Shown: positions 53,085 to 63,515, counted from the first letter of the stretch. The stretch: 64,000 nucleotides of DNA from Sphaerolaimus hirsutus (GCA_964036195.1 OZ038458.1:25743832-25807831), one strand, 5' to 3'. The notes: a model not told the origin generated them from the letters alone. Translations and numbers: made by a program.

Positions 53085-53545
53085 GACACCCCAGTGGGTA
53101 CCCCCTTCCAAATGGCACCCCCTGGGGAACCCCCAAAAATGGCACCCCCTGAGAACTGGCCAAAAATGGGACCCCCTAGGGACCCCACAGAAATGGCACC
53201 CCCGTAGGGACCCCCCCTCCAAAAAATGGCACCCCCCTGGGGACCCCCCAAACATGGCACCCCCGTTTAACCCCCACAAAAATGGCACCCCCTAATTTGG
53301 AAAGCACCCACAGATGGCCCCCCTGGGGACTCTCCAAAAATGGCACCCCCCAAATGGCACCCCCTATGGACCCCCCCCAAAAAAAAATAGCACCCCCCTG
53401 AGGACCAGCAAAAAATGGCCCCCGTTGGGACCACCCAAAAAATGGCATCCCATGGGGACCCCCTTGAAATGGCACCCCCATATGTACCTCCAAAAAATAG
53501 CACCCCCTGGAGACCCCCCAAAATGGCACCCCATGGGGACCCCCT
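53085..53545. repeat. ATGGCACCCCCTGGGG array, copy B
   Basis: About 16 units of 27-31 bp, reverse complement of 34513-35045. Confidence 0.9.
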
Positions 53546-53559
53546 CTAAATCCTGTAAA

Positions 53560-54345
53560 TGCAGCCCCTGGTTTGGAAAATCCTGTAAACTCAGCCCCTA
53601 ATTTGGAAACTCCCATAAACTCAGCCCCTAATTTGGAAACTTCTGTAAACTCAGCCCCTAATATGGAAACCCCTGTAAACTCACCCCCTAACTTGCAAAC
53701 TCTTGTAAACTCAGCCCCTAACTTGCAAACTCCTGTAAACTCAGCCCCTAATTTGTAAGCTCCCATAAACTCAGCCTCTGATTTGCAAACTCCGATAAAC
53801 TCAGCCCCTAATTTGGAAACTCCCATAAACTCAGCCTCTAATTTGGAAACTTCCATAAACTCAACCCATAATTTGGAAACTGCTGTAAACTCAGCCCCTA
53901 ATTTGGAAACTCCCATAAACTCAGCCCCTAATTTAGAAACTCCCATAAACTCAGCCCCTAATTTGGAAACTCCCTTAAACTCAGCCCCTAATTTGCAAAC
54001 TCCTGTAAACTCAGCCCCTAATTTGTAAGCTCCCATAAACTCAGCCTCTAATTTGAAAACTCCCATAAACTCAGCCCCTAATTTGGAAACTCCCGTAAAC
54101 TCATCCCCAAATTTGGAAACTCCCATAAACTCAGCCCCTAATTTGGAAACTCCCGTAAACTCATCCCCAAATTTGGAAACTCCCATAAACTCAGCCCCTT
54201 ATTTAGAAACTCCCATAAACTCAGCCCCTAATTTGGAAACTCCCTTAAACTCAGCCCCTAATTTGGAAACTCCCATAAACTCAGCCCCTTATTTGGAAAC
54301 TCCCATAAACTCAGTCCCTAATTTGGAAACCCCTGTAAACTCATT
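53560..54345. repeat. 30-bp minisatellite, copy B
   Basis: About 26 units of ACTCAGCCCCTAATTTGGAA ACTCCCATAA with few variants. In frame the unit reads NSAPNLETPI one way and GVSKLGAEFM the other, and both stay open. It is longer than copy A (about 14 units). Confidence 0.93.
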
Positions 54346-54349
54346 TTCA

Positions 54350-55350
54350 GGTTCCCCATGGGTTCATTTTTAGGGTTATGGTAATGTAGTGTCAGAATGG
54401 AGTGCATATATCAAATCAGTGCAATCAGAAACCCAAATTTGAAATCAGTGCAATCAGAAACCCAAAAATGCATCATTTCACAAATTGAAAGTTTTTGGCC
54501 CCAGTAGTTCATTTTCAGGGTTATGGTAATGTAGTGTCAAAATGGAGTGCATTATATATCAAATCAGTGCAATTAGAAACCCACAATGTATCATTTCACA
54601 ATTTGAAAGTTTTGGCCCCAAGGGTTCAATTTCAGGGTTATGGTAATGTACTGTCAGAATGGAGTGCATATTTCAAATCATTGTAATCAGAAACCCAAAT
54701 GCATCATTTCACAATTTGAAATTTTTGGGTCTAGGGGTTCAATTTCAGGGTTTTAGTAATGGAGTGCATATTTGAAATCGCTACAATCAGAAACCCACAA
54801 ATGCATCATTTTATGATTTGAAAGTTTTTGGCCCAGGGGGTTCATTTTTAGGGTTATGGTAATGTAGTGTCAAAATGAAGTGCATATTTCAAATGAGTGC
54901 AATCATAAACCTGAAAATGCATCATTTCTCAAATTGAAAGTATTTGGCCCCATGGGTTCATTTTTAGGGTTATTGTAATGTAGTGTCAGAATGGAGTGCA
55001 TATATCAAATCAGTGCAATCAGAAACCCAAATTTGAAATCAGTGCAATCAGAAACCCAAAAATGCATCATTTCACAAATTGAAAGTTTTTGGCCCCAGTG
55101 GTTCATTTTCAGGGTTATGGTAATGTAGTGTCAAAATGAAGTGCATTATATATCAAATCAGTGCAATTAGAAACCCACAATGTATCATTTCACAATTTGA
55201 AAGTTTTGGCCCCAGGGGTTCAATTTCAGGGTTATGGTAATGTACTGTCAGAATGGAGTGCATATTTCAAATCATTGTAATCAGAAACCCACAAATGCAT
55301 CATTTCACAATTTATATTTTATAGCCCCGGGGGCCTCACTTAAGGGTTAT
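54350..55350. repeat. Array of 117-bp units, copy B
   Basis: About eight units (for example starts at 54507 and 54624, 117 bp apart) with TTTCAGGGTTATGGTAATG, GTGTCAAAATGGAGTGCAT and CCCACAAATGCATCATTTC. A roughly 480-bp block (54355-54740) recurs at 54960-55340, a higher-order duplication. Confidence 0.9.
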
Positions 55351-55813
55351 GGTAATGTTATTGTCAACTCCCATAAACTCAGCCCCTAATTTGGTAAACT
55401 CACATCAACTCAACTCCCATAAACTCAGCCTCTAATTTGTAAACTTTTGTCAACACAGCTCCTTATTTTTAAACTTCAGTCAACTCAACCCTAATTTATA
55501 AACACCTGTCAACTCAACCCTGAATTGTAAACTCAACCCTTAACAACTCAAGCCAACCCCCTATACATGTGCAATTGCATTCTTGGAAAGCTACTCTGCC
55601 ATATGTGAACCCTGTTTGTCAAGATTGTAAAGGGATCGTGTTTGTAAAGGGCATTTTGTGCTGATAAAAAATGTCCACTTTGTGTGTAAAAACACACACA
55701 AATCGGGCAGAAGCAGAAACGTCCTATCTTTTACGTTGGAGCATCCTTTCCACACGAATAAATAGTGGCTTTATAATATGGTATTGATTTTGTTGCGTGT
55801 TATGCAAAATGTA
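55351..55813. repeat. End of composite copy B
   Basis: Degenerate 30-bp units to 55560, then GCAATTGCATTCTTGGAAAG ... TGTTTGTCAAGATTGTAA, matching 32890-32960 inverted. 55650-55813 is unassigned. Confidence 0.7.
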
Positions 55814-56035
55814 CTACCTATACTTTCGCGGACAGCCCAATGCCATGTCCCAAAAAACCTGCTGTGATTTCTTTATCCCACCAGCGGTATTAGCAACGGT
55901 GATCTTGGCATCTTGCCAATATCTGTGTCTTAATTTGTTCTGAGAATCTAAAGCTGTGTTGAATTCCTTTTCTCTGTCTGATGTTCTGGCTTTTTCTGAT
56001 AATAAGGGCTCCTTTTCCTGCTGCTTCAAAGACAT
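55814..56035 (-). CDS. Unrecognised open frame, 73 codons
   Basis: From an ATG at 56035: MSLKQQEKEPLLSEKARTSD, then a polar, lysine-rich helical stretch including LRHRYWQDAKITVANTAGG, to a TAG at 55814. The composition is coding-like in an AT-rich setting, and no copy was seen elsewhere in the window. The near-end AAATCACAGCAG|GTTTTTTGGG could be a splice donor, which would make this an exon. The family was not recognised. It could be a small host gene, an exon or chance. Confidence 0.35.
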   Translation of the reverse strand: MSLKQQEKEPLLSEKARTSDREKEFNTALDSQNKLRHRYWQDAKITVANTAGGIKKSQQVFWDMALGCPRKYR

Positions 56036-56062
56036 GCTGATCAGTTTCCAAAGTTTTAGCAC

Positions 56063-56456
56063 AGTTTTTGTATTTAAAGAATAACACCAGCAGATTATCT
56101 TTGTTTTATTCTTCAGTCGTTGTGTAGTAAGTTAGAACCATTTTGAAACTGAACAGGCAAAACTAAATAAATGTGATGTAATTAGGTATAAAAATTTGAG
56201 CCACGAAATTTGAGATTCAGAACAGAACATGGATACCGTATTACACTACCGTGCAAAATAGTTGACACTTTTCACACAGAGTAACAGTAGGCTGGGGGTC
56301 CACCGCACTTTTTTTGCTTCCCAATTGTTGGGGTTTGATGCTGGGGCTACTACGTAAATTTTTTGTTTGCTCAAAAAATCCCCCAGACCCGAGATAAGGG
56401 GGTCTATAAAAATATGTTCAATAAATATAGAAAAAATGGGCAATCGGAATGAGTGT
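56063..56456. repeat. Unassigned, with a diverged repeat segment
   Basis: 56285-56430 (CCGAGATAAGGGGGTCTATAAA) resembles 31540-31625 (CCGGAGATAGGGTAGGTCTATAAA) in the giant element's arm. The rest shows nothing. Confidence 0.45.
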
Positions 56457-56464
56457 CTTTGAAG

Positions 56465-57291
56465 CAGGGTTGGCAAAATCTCAGAAAAAAATAAAATTAA
56501 AATAAAATGGAAAATTGGAGAATAAAATATAATAAAATAAAATGGAAAATTAATAAAATAAAAATACAATTTTACTAAAATTCGAATTTTTGTAAAATTT
56601 TAGTAAATTGTACAATAATTCGAATTTTTGTACAATTTTAGAATAATTTTACAAAAACTCAAGTGTCTGTTCAATTCTATAGAAAGTTTTCTATCATGTT
56701 GCTTAAGTTCCTAGCTGCCAATTTGCAGAACTAGTGCCTTGTTGTATCTTTCATTGTTGTGATTGAGAAATATTGTTGCTCAAAATTTTCCAATTTTCAC
56801 ATTTTTTATAATATTTTCACCTTAAAAATCACTAATTTGTGATTTTTTTTTTATTTTCTTTGTTCCATACCTTGAAAAAGCCTATAAATATATTGAATCC
56901 CGCAATCCCCCCCCCCCAAAAAAACAACAACCCACTTTTAGCTATCTTCCCTTGGGAGGAGCAATTAGCTCCCCCTGAGGGTCAAAATACAAAATACCTA
57001 CCTCGCAACCCGTGTCACAAGTTTACAAAAAAATTTTTTTGTATTCATCCACATGCTTCTAGCGTGCACATTGTTTTATGTCCTTGCATCCAAGATTTCC
57101 GATTTTTTGTAAAATTTTTGTAAAATTTTTGTAAAATTTTTGTAAAATGGTTTCATTTTATTTTATTAATTACATTTCAGAATAAAATAAAATAAAATAA
57201 ACTGAAACATGAATAAAATAAAAATAAAATACAATTTTAATAAAAATAAAATACAATTTTAGTAAAAAGAATTTTACTAAAACCAACCATG
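56465..57291. mobile_element. AATAAAAT-word hAT-like element, 827 bp
   Basis: Termini CAGGGTTGGCAAAATC and ACTAAAACCAACCATG, flanked by CTTTGAAG at 56457-56464 and 57292-57299. Words AATAAAATGGAAAATT, TTTTTGTAAAATTTTTGTAA and TAAAATAAAATAAA lie around a core of about 350 bp. Confidence 0.95.
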
Positions 57292-57299
57292 CTTTGAAG

Positions 57300-57714
57300 C
57301 TTAATAACTCAACCATTTCTGGGCTGATTTGAATCATTCAACACTTAAAATGATCGGGACAACCTGCAGATTCTATTTTTGTGGTCGGTCTAGTGATGTC
57401 TAAATTCCGTATGCCAATTTGACCCAGTTTTTGAACATGAAAAAATAATTTTTTGAACATGCTATCATATACTTTAGACAGCGAGGATTCATTAAAAACA
57501 TAAATGAGTTCAATATCTCTTTCCAATCAAAAGTTATGGCACTTCAAATTTTCAATGGTGTCTAAATATTTTATGCTTATTTTACTGGGGTTTGCAGCAT
57601 GAAAATTTCGTTATTGAACAGTCTATAACATACTTTTAACAGAGAGAATTGATATGACAAAAACGTTTTTTCTATATCTCTTTCCAATCAAACGTTATAG
57701 AGAAAAAAATTTTT
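57300..57714. repeat. Shared core module, two diverged units
   Basis: 57300-57540 and 57560-57705 each end in ATATCTCTTTCCAATCAAA[AC]GTTAT. The first aligns with 31680-31925 and 39880-40130, and includes CACTTAAAATGATCGGGACA. Confidence 0.6.
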
Positions 57715-57862
57715 TAAAGAAAAAGGTGGAGTCGCGTACAAACAAGGAATGTTTTTTCGCGAAATGTTTCTTTCTTTTTTGCTGGAATTGTTTTTTTTAT
57801 TAATGATGGCATCATGATGGAGTGTTTCCTTCAGAAAAATGCATACCATGCAGTCCGCCGAG
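57715..57862. mobile_element. CTCGGCGG miniature element, right part
   Basis: AAAAGGTGGAGTCGCGTACA ... ATGCAGTCCGCCGAG, as in 7685-7823. Its last 8 bp serve as the target of the next insertion. Confidence 0.75.
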
Positions 57863-58057
57863 CAGGGTTGGTAAAATCACAGAAAAAAATAAAAATAAAA
57901 TGGAATTTTCAAGCATAAAATAAATTAAATAAAATGGAAAATTATGTAAATTTGTACATAATGTATTCATATTTTATAATGGTACAAAAAAGAATTTCAA
58001 GATGGCATGCACATCTCATGGTGGATTTGACACTTTAAGTTTCAACATTTAAATATA

Positions 58058-58393
58058 CCTTATTACCTCGAATTAATCCCCCCTTGAATTGACCCCCCTC
58101 AAAATGGACTGGTGAAATAATAAGCCCCCCCCCTCTAAATAGCCCCCTCCGGGATGATGTACATCATGTATTCAATGTACATGATGTATTTATTACTGCT
58201 AATTTGAATCACAGCTACACATAGACTTTACTAGGTTGTGTAGCTATCTACATGTTTATTTCAAATATATCCTGTTTGTATGCATTTATAACCTGTTTTG
58301 GGTACGTAAATGCCTTTTTACTATTTTCTATGATCCTTACAAAACTTTCTGATGAAAAATTAAACTCCCATGGGGGTATTTCGAGGTAAATGG
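58058..58393. mobile_element. Mariner-like miniature element
   Basis: CCTTATTACCTCGAATTAAT and GGTATTTCGAGGTAAATGG next to TA, with C-rich inner ends. Confidence 0.65.
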
Positions 58394-58609
58394 TAGTTGT
58401 AGTTCAAATCAATTCCGTAGTCTTCCATACAGTGCACATCCATTGAAGAATTTTGGAGTACTGCGTAAACTGTCGTTTCTGGGCATTTTGTTGCTGGTGT
58501 TGTGATGTTGATGTCCTCATTGTGGACATTTTTATGGACTTTTTTGACACATGAATGAATACACAAATGTTATGTGGGGTGAAAACATGTGTAAAACCAA
58601 TATTTTATA

Positions 58610-58858
58610 AGAAAACCACTGTTTCCAGATCGAAATGCTGTAAATCGAAATTTTTGGGGGAAAACTCAATTTTTTTGGAAAAAACTCGAGTTTTTTAGAA
58701 AAAAACTCAAAAAACTCGAGTTTTTACAAAAAAACACAGAAATAAAAACAGAGTTACTCAAGTTTTTTTCAAGAAAAAAACTCAAAACACAGGTATTCAT
58801 TTTTAAAAAACTCAAAACACAGAAAGTGTTTTTTTTTGGAGAACTTACCCATCGTTGG
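58610..58858. repeat. ACTCAAG-word arm with CCATCGTTG terminus
   Basis: AAAAACTCGAGTTTTTT words ending GAGAACTTACCCATCGTTG, the reverse of 47745-48060. The other terminus was not found. Confidence 0.7.
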
Positions 58859-59281
58859 TCATGACAATTGACAAATTGCATTACATTTAAAAAATGTGCC
58901 CAGCACACTCCACTAGTCCTGCTACTGAAAATTCAAACCATTCTTATCAATAATTGCAACTTTACACTTGCAGCTAGCTAACAATACATACTGCATGCAA
59001 CTTTTGAAAAGTAAGGGCAAATCTTGTCACAGGTTTTTCATGTATAGGTCTAATTATAACATTTTTCTGGCCTTGCATGCATGATTCTGATTTTTTGTAA
59101 AATTGTTGTACAATTTTTGTAAAATTTTTGTAAAATGTGTCATTTTATTTTATTAATGACTTTTGGGAATAAAATAAAATAAAATGAAACAAGAATAAAA
59201 TTAAAATAAAATATAATTTTTATACAATTTTTATACAATTTTACTAAAATAGATTATTATAAAACCAACCCTGCCACCAAG

Positions 59282-59662
59282 TATATTAAAGTACATTTTA
59301 ATACAGTAAAACAAAAAAAATTTGTTCAGTAACAAAAACTTAAGAATGCTTTTCTAAAGGGAATGGCTCACACACACTATTATACCTAATTTTCCATGTA
59401 GATTTGGATGTAACACTTGGAAATCAGTTTTGAACGCTTACATGAATCAACTGCAGTTGTTGGGGATTGAAAAAAAACGTATTTGAGTTAACTCAAATGC
59501 GTTACCTTTTGAGTCTTCCAAATTTCTGTTGAAAACTGTTGTGTAGGCACAATTAGCATTGAAAAATGGCCGATTTTGAGAAAAATGATTAGATCTCTCT
59601 GGAAAATCGTGAAAAAATATAAAACTCAGAAAATCTTACATTTTCTGATATTTTTAAATATA
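59282..59662. other. Nothing recognised
   Basis: AT-rich sequence without bounded repeats or a supported frame. Confidence 0.4.
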
Positions 59663-59990
59663 CCGTATTTGCTTGAATAATCCCCCTGGGGGATCATGAT
59701 CTCGTCAGACATTTTTGAGGGGGGGCTATTCGAGGGGGGAATTGTTCAAGAGGGGGATTTATTATTTTGTCAAAATTTTCAAGCCTGTTTCTATCAACTC
59801 ATTTCATGAAATATGGTTTATAAACACAATAACATGCCATTTTTGTTAAAATTAGGTAGAACATATTAATGAAATCTTTAAAGGGGGGATTATTTGAGGG
59901 GGGGATTATTATTTCCTCACTCGTCTTACAGGGGTGGGATTATTTGAGGGGGGAATTTTTCAAGGGGTGAAACTACTCAAGCAAATACGG
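59663..59990. mobile_element. Mariner-like miniature element, 328 bp
   Basis: CCGTATTTGCTTGAATAATC and CTCAAGCAAATACGG next to TA on both sides. G-rich GGGGGGATTATTTGAGGGG inner parts. Confidence 0.8.
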
Positions 59991-60122
59991 TAAATCTCCC
60001 AGAGATTTTTTCAATGCTAGGCACAATACACAACAATTCTGATACAATCCAAGAACATATTTTACCTAAATAATATGAAAACTATTCGTAATTTTGTCAG
60101 GATAACGAAAACACTATGCAAT

Positions 60123-61420
60123 TAGGGTTCAAACGGGATTGACTTTTCGGGATCGGGATCGGGATTGGTTTTTTGAGATTTCGGGATCGGGATCGGGATT
60201 GGCCGGGATTGGGGTCACGGGTAGTGATGTAAAGGCACCGGGGCACCGGTGCCCCGGTGCTGGGCACCGAAGGGCACCAGCACCGGTGCTGGTGCGGTGC
60301 CATTGCAATCTTCAGGGGTGCCATGCCGGTGCCGGTGCCATTTTTTTCAGAATAGCACCGGTGCCGGTGCGGTGCGGTGCCATTTTTTTGCCGGTGCCAA
60401 AGGTGCTAGCACCAGGGCAAAGTAAAAGGCACCGGGAAAGGCACCGGCCAAGGCTTCATGTGCTGTGCAATTTTGTCCATAGTATGTGCTTATTCATATT
60501 TCAAAAAACAGCGATATATTTACCCAACCGTTTTTGCCTATTTTGTAAACCTCCCTATCAAATAAATATACCTACTGTGAAATCCATTATACCCGATACG
60601 TGATCTGATGAGCGAATATAAAATTTTGTTGAATTTTAAATCATTTTGATATTTTATATTTATCTTACTTTTTTGTTCAAAATTTGTTGTCAATATATGA
60701 CAGAGATAGTTCCATTCTCTGTACAGCAACGACTCCGATCAGTAGACAATAGTGTCTATGGACATTGTAATGAATAAAATATTTTATCTTTCATTTTTAA
60801 TCATTGTAATTGCTTCATAAAGGTGATTGCCACACCATTCTGATCATTTTAAGTGCTCAACCATCAAAATCGGTTGAAAATTCATGGAAATATGCACTTC
60901 CAAAGGTGAGACCACTGAGAAACTGCCCGATATTTACTTCAGAAATTCCAGCCCGGTGCGGTGCGGTGCCATTTTCTGGCCGGTGCCCCAGGGTGCCAGG
61001 TGCCCTTTTCATGCGTTGGCAAAGGTGCCGGTGCGGTGCGGTGCCATTTTTCCCGGTGCCTTTAACATCACTAGTCACGGGATCGGGATCGGGATCGGGA
61101 TTTTTTTGGGATCGGGATTGAGATAGAGAATTTGGTCAATGTTTTGGCATCCACAGTTGTTCATAAAGGTCTAAAAACACTGTTGGATTCCAGAAACGTG
61201 GCATAAAATGAACACTGGGGGTTTGCGTTCACATTTTTGCATGCCAAAACATCGTTTTTTCACTTTTGATAATTTACAGTAATTTTTCCGGGATCGGGAT
61301 CCCAGACTTTGAAGTTTCTCGGGATCGGGATTTGAAAAGTTTCGGGATCGGGATCGGGACTGATAAATCCCGGAATTTCACGGGATCTGGGATCGGGATC
61401 GGGATCCCGTTTGAACCCTA
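60123..61420. mobile_element. GGGATC-word hAT-like element
   Basis: Termini TAGGGTTCAAACGGGAT and ATCCCGTTTGAACCCTA (17 bp, perfect), flanked by TATGCAAT at 60115-60122 and 61421-61428. GGGATCGGGATC words at 60150-60215, 61080-61120 and 61290-61415. A GGCACC-word element is nested in it; net length 438 bp. Confidence 0.95.
60222..61073. mobile_element. GGCACC-word hAT-like element, 852 bp
   Basis: Termini TAGTGATGTAAAGGCACC and GGTGCCTTTAACATCACTA, flanked by GTCACGGG at 60214-60221 and 61074-61081. It is in reverse orientation to the copy at 49345-50280 and shares its core (CATACTATGGACAAAATTGC and reverse). Confidence 0.95.
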
Positions 61421-61428
61421 TATGCAAT

Positions 61429-61709
61429 GCAAGTTTTCTCTTGTGACCTTCAAATCAAATCAAATCAAATTAGGTAAGTTTACTCGGCTCGGACCTCTAG
61501 AGTCTAATGCAAGTAAAGTCATCTAATGTGATGTAAAAATTGCCACTCAACTCACACATGTTGGTTGTGAAGCGCACAATTATTTTATGTCTGGTTCTAT
61601 TGGTTTTTATTGGCGTGCTGTGACGTGACGGGACCTTGATTGAATGAACATATCAACATTTAACCCTGCCTACGCAATGTCTACATAAACTCAACTGCAT
61701 TTGCTGTCG
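61429..61709. other. Nothing recognised
   Basis: Contains a short AAATC microsatellite (about 61451-61470). No frame or bounded element. Confidence 0.4.
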
Positions 61710-61717
61710 CCCCATAG

Positions 61718-62551
61718 CAGAGTTGTTCAAATACTGGTATTTTTGGAAAACGTAAACGTAAACGTAAATACCTTTTCCAAATTTAAAGTATAAATACTAA
61801 AACGTAAGGTATTTTTAAAATACCAAGGAATACGTAAAAAAAAACGTAAACGTAAAATTTTTAAGAAATACCCCATATGAGCAGAGCTTCTGAAAAGATC
61901 ATTGTTGTGACATTTTCAACAATGTATACATGATTTGCATCCACATTTTTCACTTGCGTTTTTTCTTCAGCAAACAAAAAATCTTCTTTAATTTTTGTCT
62001 ATTTGTTAATTGGTGCTTATGGCCTCGCAGTTTAGGAAACTGAAGGATTAGCATGCACTTCTTCAACAAAAATTACATTACTGCGAAACATCAGCAGGAT
62101 ATGAATGAAACAAAACAGTGGAAGATTGTATAATGCACAACACAAATACATAGGTACACACATTCCATTTTTCTGCTTGTATCTATTGCTAACACATTCC
62201 TTCACACTGTTCACATTACACATTGATTACATTTACAATTGCGTCATTACATTTATTCACAAAATTTCCACTGTCAAAAAGATGATTAGACAACAACACA
62301 ATTGGCATTACATCCAATTGGTATAACTATTTACACAAAATCAATGTGTGAATGTAGTAATTGAGCACATTTGGCAGACGCGTGGTTTCGTGTAGCTGGA
62401 TTTTTACGTTTTCTCTAGTACCCGGGTAATTGTACCAGGAAAACGTAACAAAACGTAATGGTATTTTTAGAAAACGTAAACGTAAATGTAAATATAAATA
62501 CCCGAATAACCGGGTATTTCGGGTAAACGTAAATACGTTTTTCCAACTCTG
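61718..62551. mobile_element. CGTAAA-word hAT-like element, 834 bp
   Basis: Termini CAGAGTTGTTCAAATAC and TTTTTCCAACTCTG, flanked by CCCCATAG at 61710-61717 and 62552-62559. Left and right zones consist of AAACGTAAACGTAAATACC words, and the core is 61865-62400. Confidence 0.96.
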
Positions 62552-62559
62552 CCCCATAG

Positions 62560-62883
62560 TCGCATCTGCAAAACATGTATAGAAAAACTTATTGTATTTA
62601 TTGGAGATGCAATCTTTGAAAACACAGGAATGATTTGAATTTGAAGTTCCTGTTTTGTCTGATTGCCTACTACATTTATTTGTCAGGATCTAAAAGTGCC
62701 ACAACCAGGCCCATATTTTCACCCATAACTTTTACATAATTTTTGCCATCTTACATTTTGTCACCACTGGCACTTTAGAAGGTACGCCTCCAATAAAAAG
62801 TACCCTCTAATAAAAGTTGCAAAAATGGCTTTATTGACTGTGATGAAATAATTAAATAATAGGCATGCCTCCAATAGAAAGTA
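62560..62883. other. Mostly unassigned
   Basis: 62765-62883 has CTCCAATAGAAAGTACC words, the inverse of the array at 23886-24052. Confidence 0.45.
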
Positions 62884-63230
62884 CCGTATATACTTGAATA
62901 ATCCCTCCGGGGGATTATTTTTTTCGTCAGACTTTTTGAGGGGGGACTATTCGAGGGGGGAATTTTTCAAGGGGGGGAATTATTATTTCTAACTACTAAA
63001 CCGTCATAAAAAATTATCGTACCGTATTTCGTCTAATATACCACAAAAAAAACGTATTTACGTTTACTCGATAAGTACGTATACTCGAGTACTGCGTAAA
63101 TACAATTACGTTTCCTCGAGCAAAAAATACCGGTACTCACTTACTCGCGTACTTTTTGAAAGTACGCGAGTACAGAAAACGTATTTTTAAAGGGACAAAA
63201 AATGTCATTTTGCCGGACAGAAAATGATAA
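62884..63230. repeat. Mariner-like terminus and ACGTACTCGAGTA words
   Basis: 62884 starts CCGTATATACTTGAATAATC after TA, with G-rich segments. 63055-63190 has CGTATACTCGAGTACTGCG and AAAGTACGCGAGTACAG words. Confidence 0.6.
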
Positions 63231-63344
63231 ACATAAGATAACATAAGAACTACTTATCAGGAAATAAAAACACATCTTTGAAAATTTCAAACTAAAAATT
63301 TGTGACTTACCATATTATAAAAATGATAAAAATACCATATTATC

Positions 63345-63515
63345 ATGGGCGCTACACACACTAAACAGTTTTCCTGTCCCCATTAGGAAAACTGTTGCCC
63401 ATCCCAATTCAAAGCTTGCTGACGAGCCAACCAACTACGTTCAAATCAAAGCCTTGAATTGGAATCGGAACCAGTTTTCCTAATGGGGACAGGAAAACTA
63501 GTGTGTGTAGCCACA
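63345..63515. repeat. Palindromic repeat
   Basis: TAGTTTTCCTGTCCCCATTAGG... arms: AAACAGTTTTCCTGTCCCCA and TGGGGACAGGAAAACTAG, with CCAATTCAAAGCTTGCTGAC inside and its reverse. Related segments are at 18060-18100 and 19095-19130. Confidence 0.7.

Larger units (their letters stand above)
57863..59273. mobile_element. AATAAAAT-word hAT-like element with nested insertions
   Basis: Termini CAGGGTTGGTAAAATC and AAAACCAACCCTG. The flanks CCGCCGAG (57855-57862) and CCACCAAG (59274-59281) differ only by two G-to-A changes in CpG context. It contains a mariner-like element (58058-58393) and an ACTCAAG-word right arm (58660-58858). Confidence 0.75.

Noticed and set aside
53176-54186. 336-codon open frame with GVSKLGAEFM repeats
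   Set aside because: It lies on a 30-bp minisatellite. The period is a multiple of three and the unit is open on both strands, so the frame is a by-product. It also runs into the unrelated adjoining array.
53560-54345. Possible CRISPR array because of the exact 30-bp period
   Set aside because: There is no repeat/spacer alternation: the whole 30 bp is conserved and adjoins another tandem array.
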